From positions 1 to 64,000 of the forward strand of contig JARRCM010000004.1 in NCBI GenBank assembly GCA_029982205.1: 64,000 nt of DNA. Reading direction: 5' to 3'. Origin of the DNA: Thermosediminibacterales bacterium (GTDB lineage Bacteria; Bacillota; Thermosediminibacteria; Koleobacterales; JARRCM01). Positions within the stretch are counted from its first letter, which is position 1, and each line of letters begins with the position of its first letter. The notes below the pieces were generated by a model. It was given only the letters and a program-made list of their open reading frames with translations. It did not search any database and was not told where the DNA came from. Of this stretch, positions 25,690-33,835 are shown one piece after another. Position numbers and translations under genes: made by a program.

Positions 25690-27510
25690 TCAGTTTAAGT
25701 CAGCCCTTTCACTCGAAGAAGAACAATCATCGGCACCCGGAAGGTTTATAACAACTTCGGTGCCGTGACCGTATTCGCTGTTTATGTTTATTGTCCCTCC
25801 ATGTGCTTCTATTATCTGTTTAGCAATAGAAAGGCCGAGACCTGTCCCGCCCAATTCTCGCGACCTTGCTTTATCAACACGATAAAATCTTTCAAATATA
25901 CGAGGAAGGTCTTCTTTAGGAATACCAATACCGTTATCCTGAACTTTTAAACAAACCGCTTTGTCTATGGTTTCTATCGATATCTTTATATCTCCACCTT
26001 CAGGCGTGTATTTTAATGCGTTGCCAACAATGTTTAATATCACCTGTTCTATTCTATCCCGGTCTCCAAGAACTTTAGGAAGTTTTTTAGAATAATTCAC
26101 TGAAACGTTCATTTTTTTCTGTTTTATTTCCATATTAAGTTTAACTAACACGTCTTCAACTATTTGTTCCAGCGATAAGAGTTTTTTGTCCCAGCGTGTC
26201 TGCTGATAATCCAGTCTGGAAAGTTGAAGAAGGTCACTGACAAGCCTGGCCATCCGATCAGCCTCGTTGTTGACTACTTCTAAAAACCTTTCAGCAAGAT
26301 TCTTTTCTTCAATTGCTCCTGCCAAAAGTGTTTCTACATAACTTTTAATAGTGGTAATAGGTGTCTTTATTTCATGTGAAACATTGGCAACAAATTCTTT
26401 CCGCATGTTTTCAAGGCGTTCTTGTTCTGTTACATCTCTTAATACTATAACAACTCCTGATACTTCACCCTTTTCGTTTTTAAAAGGAGCAAAATGTGCC
26501 CTCAAAACAGATGAATCGTGTTTTATTACAACTTCACGGTCTTTACGGTTTTCGGTTTTAGAATCCTCAATATAATACTGTAGTGGATTGTCTCTGAAAT
26601 AATCTGAAAACAGAGCAGAAAACTTTTTACCGACTACATCTCTATTTATGTCAAGCAGGCGCTCGGCAGCCGGGTTTATATGAATAATCTCATCATTTTT
26701 GTTTACGGCTATTATCCCATCAGCCATATATGCAAGTATAGCTTCAACCTTACTCTTTTCGTTAGATATTTCATCTAAGGTTTCTTTAAGTCTCAAGGTA
26801 AGATAATTGAACATCTCTGTCAATTGACCTATTTCATCATTTGATTTCACTTCTATAAGCTGGTCAAAATCTCCCCTCGCAAGGCTGGCGGCTTTGGAAG
26901 TAACCTCCTGAATAGGGCCCGTAATGGTTTTTGCAAGGGCAAATCCCAGTACTGCCGTAACAAACAAAGCTATTACTGTTGCCATGACAAGTATCGCTTT
27001 TATTTCCTGAAGTGTGTTATATATGTTTTCAAGGGATGAAACTAAATATATTACTCCAAGTACTTTTTCTCCAGATTTAACCGGAAATGCAAGGTATTTA
27101 AACCTTTTTTTTGTAGCAAAATCTGTTCTTATGTCCTCTCCTTTTTCTCCCATAAGTGCTTCAGTAACTTCAGGAGTTAATATCCTTTTCCCTGTTTGGG
27201 TGGTGTCAATATTTGACGAGCTTATAACAATCCCGTTCTTATCAAGAACAAAGATATCTTTGATTTCCATACCCATACGGTTGCCGAATTCACGAATAAG
27301 GTCATCAATTTGCTGGGTATCCACCGTGTTGGCAAGATATCGTTCCAAAAATCCGGATATCAATTGTGCCTGGTTGTCTAGATAAGCTGAGAGGTTGTCA
27401 AGATGATACTGTTCAAGGGATCTTAATAAATAAACACCTATAACTTCCATAGCTAAAAGCACCAAAAGCAGGTATATTATAACCATTTTCCATTGAATGC
27501 TCTTAAACAT
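25690..27510 (-). CDS. walK: Sensor histidine kinase WalK (VicK)
   Basis: Essential cell-wall homeostasis kinase, 606 residues. Order: membrane helix ~8-30, extracytoplasmic sensor domain (~31-170), helix ~172-194, HAMP ~195-248, PAS ~255-360 (MADGIIAVN), HisKA with phospho-accepting His379 in NVSHEIKTPITT, and HATPase_c at ~480-597 with DNGIGIPKEDLPRIFERFYRVD and GGTGLGLSIAKQI. It autophosphorylates and passes phosphate to WalR. It starts 32 bases after walR, with AGGAGG upstream. Confidence 0.96.
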   Translation of the reverse strand: MFKSIQWKMVIIYLLLVLLAMEVIGVYLLRSLEQYHLDNLSAYLDNQAQLISGFLERYLANTVDTQQIDDLIREFGNRMGMEIKDIFVLDKNGIVISSSNIDTTQTGKRILTPEVTEALMGEKGEDIRTDFATKKRFKYLAFPVKSGEKVLGVIYLVSSLENIYNTLQEIKAILVMATVIALFVTAVLGFALAKTITGPIQEVTSKAASLARGDFDQLIEVKSNDEIGQLTEMFNYLTLRLKETLDEISNEKSKVEAILAYMADGIIAVNKNDEIIHINPAAERLLDINRDVVGKKFSALFSDYFRDNPLQYYIEDSKTENRKDREVVIKHDSSVLRAHFAPFKNEKGEVSGVVIVLRDVTEQERLENMRKEFVANVSHEIKTPITTIKSYVETLLAGAIEEKNLAERFLEVVNNEADRMARLVSDLLQLSRLDYQQTRWDKKLLSLEQIVEDVLVKLNMEIKQKKMNVSVNYSKKLPKVLGDRDRIEQVILNIVGNALKYTPEGGDIKISIETIDKAVCLKVQDNGIGIPKEDLPRIFERFYRVDKARSRELGGTGLGLSIAKQIIEAHGGTININSEYGHGTEVVINLPGADDCSSSSERADLN

Positions 27511-27542
27511 TTATCTGCCTCCTATGGGCAACTCCTAAATTT

Positions 27543-28235
27543 CTATTTATTGAAGTAATACCCTACCCCTCGTTTGGTTTGAATAAATACGGGATTGCTA
27601 GGATCGTCTTCAATTTTTTCCCTTAAGCGGCGGACAGTCACATCAACAGTTCTTATGTCTCCATAATATTCATAACCCCAAACTTCCTCCAAAAGGGTTT
27701 CCCTGGAAAACACCTGACCTCCCTGGCATGCAAGGTATTTAAGCAGTTCGAACTCTCGGAATGTTAAATCTATAGTCTTGCCCTCTTTAGTTACTTCATA
27801 TTTCGACAAGTCTATTATAAGATTGCGGCTTTTAATAATTTTTGAATCCCCGTTATCCGCATTGTGAAAAAAGTTGACCCTTCTGAGGTTTGCCTTTATA
27901 CGCGCAATGAGTTCCCTGTTGCTAAAAGGTTTTGTTATGTAATCATCTGCTCCCATCTCCAGGCCCAAAACTTTGTCTACTTCTTCCTCTTTTGCTGTAA
28001 GCATAATTATGGGAACAGTCAACCTTTCTCTAATATTTTTACATACAGTAAATCCATCCATTTTCGGAAGCATTATATCTAAAAGCACCAAGTCAGGAGA
28101 TTCGTTGTATGCTTTTTTGACAGCATCCTCGCCATCAAAGGCCAGGAGCACTTCATATCCTTCTTTTTCTAAGTTGTATTTTAAAATCTCGGCGATAGGT
28201 TTTTCATCATCTACAACTAAAATCTTGTGTTTCAC
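27543..28235 (-). CDS. walR: Response regulator WalR (YycF/VicR)
   Basis: OmpR-family regulator of 230 residues. Receiver domain with Asp9/Asp10 (VVDDE) and phosphorylated Asp53 (LVLLDIMLP); C-terminal winged helix with [23 protein letters not shown] and [18 protein letters not shown]. It controls autolysin and wall genes in Firmicutes. GTG at 28235 is preferred because AAGGG lies eight bases upstream and the protein then begins [11 protein letters not shown], the usual family start; GTG 28244 and ATG 28241 are too close to the ribosome site. First gene of walRKHI. Confidence 0.96.
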   Translation of the reverse strand: MKHKILVVDDEKPIAEILKYNLEKEGYEVLLAFDGEDAVKKAYNESPDLVLLDIMLPKMDGFTVCKNIRERLTVPIIMLTAKEEEVDKVLGLEMGADDYITKPFSNRELIARIKANLRRVNFFHNADNGDSKIIKSRNLIIDLSKYEVTKEGKTIDLTFREFELLKYLACQGGQVFSRETLLEEVWGYEYYGDIRTVDVTVRRLREKIEDDPSNPVFIQTKRGVGYYFNK

Positions 28236-28444
28236 AGGCATCACCCTTTTTTGATAATTTTTTTATTTATTTCTATAAACTAAATCTAATTTCCTTCAAT
28301 CCTTAAAGCCAAAACTACTGGTGTCTTATTGCAAAACAGGCATTAAATTCTTCTTAAGGAAAAATTCCTGTAAACTTTATTATACATTATAAGTCATAAG
28401 TCCCAGTGTTTCATCTCATAAATAATGGTATGAAAAGCAGCCAT

Positions 28445-28471
28445 AAAACAAAGAAGCGGCTTTAAAGCCGC
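28445..28471 (-). terminator. Terminator-like hairpin in the walR leader
   Basis: The 16-base palindrome GCGGCTTTAAAGCCGC (28456-28471) runs on the minus strand into TTCTTTGTTTT. It is about 220 bases before walR and after the candidate WalR-dependent promoter, so it may be an attenuator; it may also terminate transcripts from upstream. Confidence 0.5.
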
Positions 28472-28499
28472 ATAAAGAAAAAATATATTTAAAAGGGGG

Positions 28500-28528
28500 G
28501 GATCAAAAACGTTTAATAGTCTTGATCC
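28500..28528 (-). repeat. Inverted repeat at the predicted walR transcript 5' end
   Basis: GGATCAA at 28500-28506 and TTGATCC at 28522-28528 form a 7-bp stem with a 15-base loop, next to a run of seven Gs on the plus strand (28495-28501). It would form a hairpin at the extreme 5' end of a transcript from the -10 box at 28535-28540, where it could stabilise the message. Confidence 0.4.
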
Positions 28529-28534
28529 ATCTTT

Positions 28535-28577
28535 AGTATAGAAAATATTTATTAATAAACTGTTACGCAAATGTTAC
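28535..28577 (-). promoter_or_regulatory. WalR/PhoP-type box with -10 element upstream of walR
   Basis: TGTTAC (28561-28566), five bases, TGTTAC (28572-28577) on the plus strand exactly fits the WalR consensus TGTWAH-N5-TGTWAH. On the minus strand a TATACT -10 box (28540-28535) lies 20 bases beyond it with no recognisable -35, the arrangement of promoters activated by OmpR-family regulators. The gene downstream is walR, so autoregulation is plausible. PhoP boxes are similar, so the regulator is not certain. Confidence 0.5.
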
Positions 28578-28614
28578 AGTTATATTACAATGTTTGATTT
28601 TCCTTTTAAACTTT

Positions 28615-28950
28615 TCAATTACTCTCAAGTTTTACAACTCTGGCCATATCCCCTATCTTTTCCAGCTTAGTGTCAAGTTCATCCGAAAGACTGATAAACC
28701 TGTCCAAAATCTTTTCAGCTTGATATCCCTGAACAGGTCGAGGTTGGTGTTCGGTTATAAAAACTGGAATCAATGATACTTCTATAATTTTTTTCTCTTT
28801 TACTGTCAGCAGAAGAACTATGCTTTGACGGTTTTGTTCCTTATATTTGAATCATAATCAAGGATATGATTGTTCGCTATGGATAAGATGTCAAATCCGG
28901 CATAAACCAACCCTTCTACTGATTTAATTTTACTATAAACGCTATTGTTT
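28615..28950 (-). pseudogene. Remnant of a CapA-family (poly-gamma-glutamate synthesis-type) gene
   Basis: On the minus strand two fragments of a CapA-like metallophosphatase can be read. The first contains GLVYAGFDILSIANNHILDY, the metal-binding core of the family, and ends at an in-frame TAG (about 28824). The second, in another frame (LLLTVKEKKIIEVSLIPVFI, then QPRPVQGYQAEKILDRFISL), matches the C-terminal end and stops at 28615. The N-terminus and most of the middle are gone, so this is a decayed gene with internal deletion and frameshift. YqhV lies just upstream and the walR leader just downstream. Confidence 0.7.
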
Positions 28951-28955
28951 TTAAA

Positions 28956-29219
28956 CTATTTTAGTGTTCCTATTAATACAATTACCACTCCTACAAAAAT
29001 CGTAAGGATTTTATGTATTGATATTTCCTGTTCAGCCAGGCCATAAATACCCAGGATACCCACTCCGGCAAATATCAATGGTCCCACTAATCCTAAAAAA
29101 CTGTTTATCCTTAGTGCCCAGTTCAGGTCGTTCAGTTTTAAAAAAAGCAAAGCTGCTGTCAGCTCCAGAGCTGCTGATAAAAATCTGATAACAGACATTC
29201 CTAAGACATATTTGTCCAT
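28956..29219 (-). CDS. yqhV: YqhV-family (DUF2619) small membrane protein
   Basis: An 87-residue protein with three hydrophobic helices (about 8-27, 40-60, 68-86). It matches the DUF2619/YqhV family by its MDKYVLGMSVIRFLSAALELTAA start and central LRINSFLGLVGP. In Bacillus yqhV lies next to the spoIIIA operon; here it stands alone between a pseudogene and a divergent MFS gene. Function is unknown. RBS GGGGG precedes the ATG. Confidence 0.8.
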   Translation of the reverse strand: MDKYVLGMSVIRFLSAALELTAALLFLKLNDLNWALRINSFLGLVGPLIFAGVGILGIYGLAEQEISIHKILTIFVGVVIVLIGTLK

Positions 29220-29334
29220 TTTATAAACCCCCCGGTTTTAAAATTTCAATAAAAATACTATTTCTGTGGAATTAAATTTATGTTTTTTTTTATTAAAAAG
29301 GGGAATTATAATTTTTGAAAGGAAGTTGATACAT

Positions 29335-30546
29335 GTGAAGGGTAAAACTAAATTAGAATTGGCTTTACTTTGCCTTGTTCCATTTATTATGGTTTTGGGA
29401 AACTCAATGTTAATTCCCGTACTACCTGCCATTAAATCCGCTCTCAAAACAGATCAGTTTCACGTCGGTTTATTAATAACAGCTTTTTCTATACCTGCAG
29501 GAATTATCATACCATTTGCAGGGATTTTATCAGATCAGGTTGGCCGTGTTAAAGTTATGGCTCCTGCTCTTGCCGTATACGGCTTCGGTGGACTTGTTGC
29601 AGGAATTTCTTCACTGGTTTTTGAAAAGCCTTATATCATGATACTCATTGGAAGGGTTATTCAGGGAATAGGGGCCGGAGGGACATACCAGCTGGCTATG
29701 GCACTAACAGGTGATATTTTTAAAACCAAAGAAAGGACAAAGGCACTGGGACTTTTGGAGGCATCTAACGGATTAGGAAAAGTTATAAGTCCAATTGCAG
29801 GGGCGCTAGCTGGATTAATAAGCTGGTTCGCACCTTTCTTTGTTTATGGCATTCTGGCTATTCCCATCGGTTTGGTGCTTTGGTTTGTTTTAAAGGACCC
29901 AAAAGATTTACAAAAACAAAATCCTTCCGAATACCTTGATGCAATCAAAACTATATTCAGGCAAAAAGCTTTCCCACTGGCATCCTGTTTTCTTTCTGGT
30001 ATGGTAGCACTTTTCGTATTGTTTGGTCTTTTGTCATATTATTCAGATGTCCTTGAAGAAGTGTTTAAAATTAAAGGGTTTTTAAAGGGAATTGTTATAG
30101 CAGGTCCGGTTCTGGCAATGGCTATAGTTTCTTTTTCCCTCGGGCTTGTCCTTGAAAAAGTAAAAAACTCTTTTTTTAAACCCGTAATTATAACCGGTTT
30201 GGCATTAATCGCACTTGGCCAGTTGGCTTTTTGTTTTTCCCATAGCTTTTGGTGGATGTTAGTTGCGGTTATTGTTTTAGGGTTAGGGGTGGGGAGTGTA
30301 TTACCTCCGGTTAATACTCTTATTACCAGTTCAGCTTCTACCAAGCGGCGTGGAATTATTACCTGTCTTTACGGTTCGGTCAGATTTTTCGGGGTAGCCA
30401 TCGGCCCTCCAGCTTACGGTTTTATTGAGAACTTTGGAAGGGTTCCGGTCCTTATTACATCAACGGTTATTGTAGGTATGGTTGCAGTGACTGCATTTTT
30501 TTTCATAAGAGAAAAAGTTTTAATGAAAGAAGAAAAGGAAGGTTAA
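29335..30546 (+). CDS. MFS transporter, drug-efflux type
   Basis: A 403-residue major facilitator with 12 predicted helices. Motif A is GILSDQVGRVKVM between helices 2 and 3; helix 5 contains ASNGLGKVISPIAGALAG, resembling motif C of drug:H+ antiporters. Closest in character to Bcr/TetA-like exporters; the substrate is unknown. GTG at 29335 is chosen for its GAAAGGAAG ribosome site; a longer reading to 29266 adds residues without such a site. Its stop overlaps the stop of the convergent ABC ATPase gene by four bases. Confidence 0.88.
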   Translation: MKGKTKLELALLCLVPFIMVLGNSMLIPVLPAIKSALKTDQFHVGLLITAFSIPAGIIIPFAGILSDQVGRVKVMAPALAVYGFGGLVAGISSLVFEKPYIMILIGRVIQGIGAGGTYQLAMALTGDIFKTKERTKALGLLEASNGLGKVISPIAGALAGLISWFAPFFVYGILAIPIGLVLWFVLKDPKDLQKQNPSEYLDAIKTIFRQKAFPLASCFLSGMVALFVLFGLLSYYSDVLEEVFKIKGFLKGIVIAGPVLAMAIVSFSLGLVLEKVKNSFFKPVIITGLALIALGQLAFCFSHSFWWMLVAVIVLGLGVGSVLPPVNTLITSSASTKRRGIITCLYGSVRFFGVAIGPPAYGFIENFGRVPVLITSTVIVGMVAVTAFFFIREKVLMKEEKEG

Positions 30547-31355
30547 AACGCCAGGTTAACCTTCCTTTCTGAAATCAAGGGATTTGTAATTTCTTTTTTT
30601 TCAATTTTATCCTGTAATAACGAATAAACTTTTTCCCACTGTGCTACAAAGCTCGGGTTTTCGGGAATTCTTGGCCATATAAGATGGTTTTCTATAATTT
30701 CTTTTATTACCCCGGTGCTAAATACAGCTATTCGGGTAGAGAGAATCACAGCCTCTTCAATGTTGTGTGTAACAAAAATTATGGTTACTCCTGTCTCTTT
30801 CCATATTTTGATAAGGTGTTTTTGGAGATTATCCCTTGTAAGTGCATCAAGACTGCCGAAAGGCTCATCCATTAGTAAAACCTTTGGGCATACGCTTAAA
30901 GCCCTGGCAATCGCCACTCGCTGTTTCATACCTCCAGATAGCTGGTATGGATACAAATGTCCTGCACCTTCAAGGGAAACAAGTTTAAGGAAGTAATTTG
31001 CAATCTCTTTTCTTTCAGCTTTATTTTTTCCTCTCTTGGCTAGTTTTAAAGGATAGGTAATGTTATCGAGCACGGTCAGCCAGGGAAACAGCTGGTCTAA
31101 GCCCTGGAAAACCATCATACGGTCCCTGCCCGGATACTTCACACAGGTGCCGTTTATTCTAATTTCACCTTTAGAAGGTTTTTCGAGACCTGCAATACAT
31201 CGAAGAAATGTGGATTTTCCGCAGCCCGACGGGCCTATGACCGTAACAAATTCTTTTTCTTTAACCTGTAAATTTATATCATTTAGTGCAACAATATCTT
31301 TTTTTGGGGTCTTATAAATCTTTGAAAGGTTCTTTATTTCCAATAATATATCCAC
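30543..31355 (-). CDS. ABC transporter ATPase, nitrate/sulfonate/taurine (SsuB/TauB) family
   Basis: A 270-residue ATPase with Walker A GPSGCGKST, signature LSGGMKQRV and Walker B VLLMDEPF, then the switch histidine in IIFVTHNIEEAV. Motifs and length fit the SsuB/TauB/NrtD group, which energises import of sulfonates, taurine, nitrate or thiamine precursors. Third gene after the binding protein and permease; GTG start with AAGGGG upstream. The last ~40 residues after the ATPase core are variable. Confidence 0.9.
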   Translation of the reverse strand: MDILLEIKNLSKIYKTPKKDIVALNDINLQVKEKEFVTVIGPSGCGKSTFLRCIAGLEKPSKGEIRINGTCVKYPGRDRMMVFQGLDQLFPWLTVLDNITYPLKLAKRGKNKAERKEIANYFLKLVSLEGAGHLYPYQLSGGMKQRVAIARALSVCPKVLLMDEPFGSLDALTRDNLQKHLIKIWKETGVTIIFVTHNIEEAVILSTRIAVFSTGVIKEIIENHLIWPRIPENPSFVAQWEKVYSLLQDKIEKKEITNPLISERKVNLAF

Positions 31356-31371
31356 CTAACACACCCCTTCT

Positions 31372-32136
31372 TTAATCAATAGTTGTCTTCCATTTTCTTA
31401 TTGTCTGATTCTCTACTGTAGCAAGTATAGCGTTTTCCATTATTATTCCAATAATGATTATTATAAGCAGTCCGGCAAATACCCCAGGTGTCTGCATCAT
31501 AAACCTTCTTTTATACAACAGCCATCCGAGACCTCCTTCACCTCCGGAAGCCCCAAACACCATTTCGGCAGCAACTAAAGCCTGCCATGCCCTGGCCCAG
31601 CCAACCCTTAAACCTGTTATTATATTTGGAAGGGCAGCCGGAATCATGACAGAAAATATCAACCTGCTTCCGCTTAAGCCTAGTATCTTCCCTGCTTCAA
31701 GCTGTGTAACCGGCACAGACCTCAACCCATTATATATGTTTGCGATTAAAGGCCAGAGGGCGGAAAACGCTATTATTATCACAATAGGTTTGTTACCAAT
31801 CCCAAACCAAAGAAGCGCAATGGGAAAAAGTGCAATTCCAGGGAGGGGGTGCATGATTGCCATAAGTGTTGTTACTGCTTCTGAAACCATTTTTGAACTT
31901 ATAGATGCACCGGCCAGTATAACCGCCCCCACTACAGCCGAACCCAGACCTAAAAATATAAGGGTTAGGGAGTATCTAGCCCTTAGCAGAATTTCACTGC
32001 TGTCTTGGATAAAAGTATAAAATATTTTGCCCGTCGACGGAAAGAGATATTCCGGATACATACCTGACCTTGCCAAACATTCCCATATTAATATCAAACT
32101 CGCTACAAAAAGGCAGTAACGGAATAGTTTTTTCAT
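31372..32136 (-). CDS. ABC transporter permease, SsuC/TauC family
   Basis: A 254-residue inner-membrane permease with about six helices. The EAA loop reads EAGKILGLSGSRLIFSVMIPAALPNIITGLRVG, the coupling site for the ATPase. The segment QALVAAEMVFGASGGEGGLGWLL is typical of SsuC/TauC permeases. It lies between the binding protein and the ATPase with short spacers; RBS GGAGG precedes the ATG. Confidence 0.9.
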   Translation of the reverse strand: MKKLFRYCLFVASLILIWECLARSGMYPEYLFPSTGKIFYTFIQDSSEILLRARYSLTLIFLGLGSAVVGAVILAGASISSKMVSEAVTTLMAIMHPLPGIALFPIALLWFGIGNKPIVIIIAFSALWPLIANIYNGLRSVPVTQLEAGKILGLSGSRLIFSVMIPAALPNIITGLRVGWARAWQALVAAEMVFGASGGEGGLGWLLYKRRFMMQTPGVFAGLLIIIIIGIIMENAILATVENQTIRKWKTTID

Positions 32137-32165
32137 TGCCTTTTACCTCCTAAACTTCTTAAAGG

Positions 32166-33221
32166 CTATTTCCTTTGTTGCAGCTGTTCCATCATAGAGG
32201 GACTTCCTTCTCTCATTCCAATAAAAGCCGAAATGTTCTCCCAGGCTATTTCAGAAATGTCTTGGGGAAGTTTACTAATATATCCTGCTTTTTTCATAAA
32301 CTCTGCAAAGCCTATAAGGCCATATGGTGCCGTAGTATAATTTAACCCGGGCCATGTCATGTATTTATAAAGTTTTTCTTTTGGCATATTAAACTCTGGT
32401 GCTAGAATTTCAGCAGCCTCTTCTTTATGGTGATTTATCCATGTTATGGCTTCACTCACACCCATAACAAAAGAAGCATACCCCCTGGGATGTTTATCAT
32501 GATATTCCTTAGTGACAAGGCCGACATTGAAGCCGAACTCCTGACCGAAAGCCTCTGCACCTGTAAGAACTTCCTTATAGCCTTGTTGACTGAGCTCTTC
32601 AAAAAGATAAGGCGGTGTTGTGAAATGCGCAGTGATATCTTTCTTTGCCAGCATGGCCGAACACCCATCCGGGTGGGGAAGTGCTACTAACATGTCATCA
32701 AATGCGTTTGCATTGCCAAGTTCCCGTTCAGCAGCCATAGCCAGAAGTATATGCTGCATACTTCCCGGTGAAGGCAGAGCTATTTTATCTCCTGATTTAA
32801 AATCTTTAAGTGATTTAATTTCAGATTTGTATGTAACAAGCGAAACCGGTGACACTACATAGCCTACGGCTACTTTTGCAGGAACCCCTTTATCCCATCC
32901 AATCAAAAATGGCGGAATCCCCATAAAGGCTGCATCGAGTTCTCCGGATGCAAGGGCCTCCCGGGCTGCCCCACCGGAACCAAACCTCTTCCACTCAACT
33001 TCCAGGCCGTATTTCTCAAAAAAACCTTTTTCCTGTGCGATCATCAGCGGTGCATACACAAGGCCAAACTGTTGTGCTATGCGTATCTTTTCCCTGCCTG
33101 TCTCTTCTGCACGGACTTTTGACTCGCCGACCGGTGCTTTGGATTGTGTGCATCCTGCAAGGATTACAAATACAATTATTAAACCCAGGAGGATGGCAAG
33201 TATCTTTTGCTTGTTATACAT
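32166..33221 (-). CDS. ABC transporter substrate-binding lipoprotein (NMT1/SsuA-like)
   Basis: A 351-residue secreted lipoprotein. A hydrophobic signal ends in the lipobox ILAGC, with lipidated Cys24. The mature part is a two-lobed NMT1/SsuA-type domain (IRIAQQFGLVYAPLMIAQEKGFFEKYGLEVE; FGSGGAAREALASGELDAAFMG). Ligand is unknown: aliphatic sulfonate, taurine, nitrate or a pyrimidine precursor are the family options. ATG at 33221 is chosen, with AGGAGG about ten bases upstream; an ATG three codons earlier is only one base from the ribosome site. First gene of the importer operon. Confidence 0.9.
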   Translation of the reverse strand: MYNKQKILAILLGLIIVFVILAGCTQSKAPVGESKVRAEETGREKIRIAQQFGLVYAPLMIAQEKGFFEKYGLEVEWKRFGSGGAAREALASGELDAAFMGIPPFLIGWDKGVPAKVAVGYVVSPVSLVTYKSEIKSLKDFKSGDKIALPSPGSMQHILLAMAAERELGNANAFDDMLVALPHPDGCSAMLAKKDITAHFTTPPYLFEELSQQGYKEVLTGAEAFGQEFGFNVGLVTKEYHDKHPRGYASFVMGVSEAITWINHHKEEAAEILAPEFNMPKEKLYKYMTWPGLNYTTAPYGLIGFAEFMKKAGYISKLPQDISEIAWENISAFIGMREGSPSMMEQLQQRK

Positions 33222-33347
33222 TTTTTTCATACCTCCTATGATTAGTTAATATCTCTAATATAATATTTTTTACTGCTTGGTTTTGTGCATGGCTATACCG
33301 GTTCTTTTTCTGTCTTTTTTTACATAAAATCTATTGAGGTGTTGTTG

Positions 33348-33800
33348 ATGAAAGAGCCTTTAAGAATCCTTTTTATGATTTTTATCCTGGGGATTTTAGG
33401 TAAAAATCGGCTTGTTGCCTGTTCATCCGGTTTAATGCTTTCCCTTATTGCCGGTAATCTCATAAAGTTTTCATCAAACTACCAGAGGATTTTCCTCGAC
33501 ATAGGTATAATTTTTCTCATGGCAGCGACACTGCTGCCTTTTGCCTCTGGTGAGATTACAACTGAAAGAATATATAAAACCGTTTTTACTGTTGATGGCT
33601 TTATTGCGCTGTTAATCGGCATCTTTGCCACTATACTCGGCAGCAAAGGAGTATCGCTGCTTCAAGACAAACCTGAAGTAATGGTGGGACTTGTTTTCGG
33701 AAGTATATTGGGGGCATCTTTTTTCAAGGGAATACCTGTAGGCCCTCTAGTAGCGGCGGGTTTGGCCGCTCTGCTGCTTCAATTTGCCGGGAGGTTGTAA
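33348..33800 (+). CDS. UPF0756 (DUF441) membrane protein
   Basis: A 150-residue protein of about four to five membrane helices. Length, the KNRLVACSSGLML segment, DIGIIFLMAATLLPFASGEI and the GVSLLQDKPEVMVGLVFGSILGASFFKGIPVGPL end fit the UPF0756/YtwI family of unknown function. ATG at 33348 has GAGGTG six bases upstream. Single gene, convergent with the M23 peptidase gene. Confidence 0.85.
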   Translation: MKEPLRILFMIFILGILGKNRLVACSSGLMLSLIAGNLIKFSSNYQRIFLDIGIIFLMAATLLPFASGEITTERIYKTVFTVDGFIALLIGIFATILGSKGVSLLQDKPEVMVGLVFGSILGASFFKGIPVGPLVAAGLAALLLQFAGRL

Positions 33801-33833
33801 TAAAAAAGAACCCAGCCTTATCAGGACTGAGTC
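33801..33833 (-). terminator. Terminator after the LysM-G5-M23 peptidase gene
   Basis: On the minus strand CTCAG-CCT and AGG-CTGGG pair around GATA with one bulged base, followed by TTCTTTTTT. It sits between the converging stop codons of the peptidase and UPF0756 genes. Confidence 0.7.
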
Positions 33834-33835
33834 CT

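Noticed and set aside
33231-33347. Possible thiamine or other riboswitch before the NMT1-like importer
   Set aside because: The spacer is only about 117 bases, is shared with a divergent gene, and no TPP-type core motif is visible.
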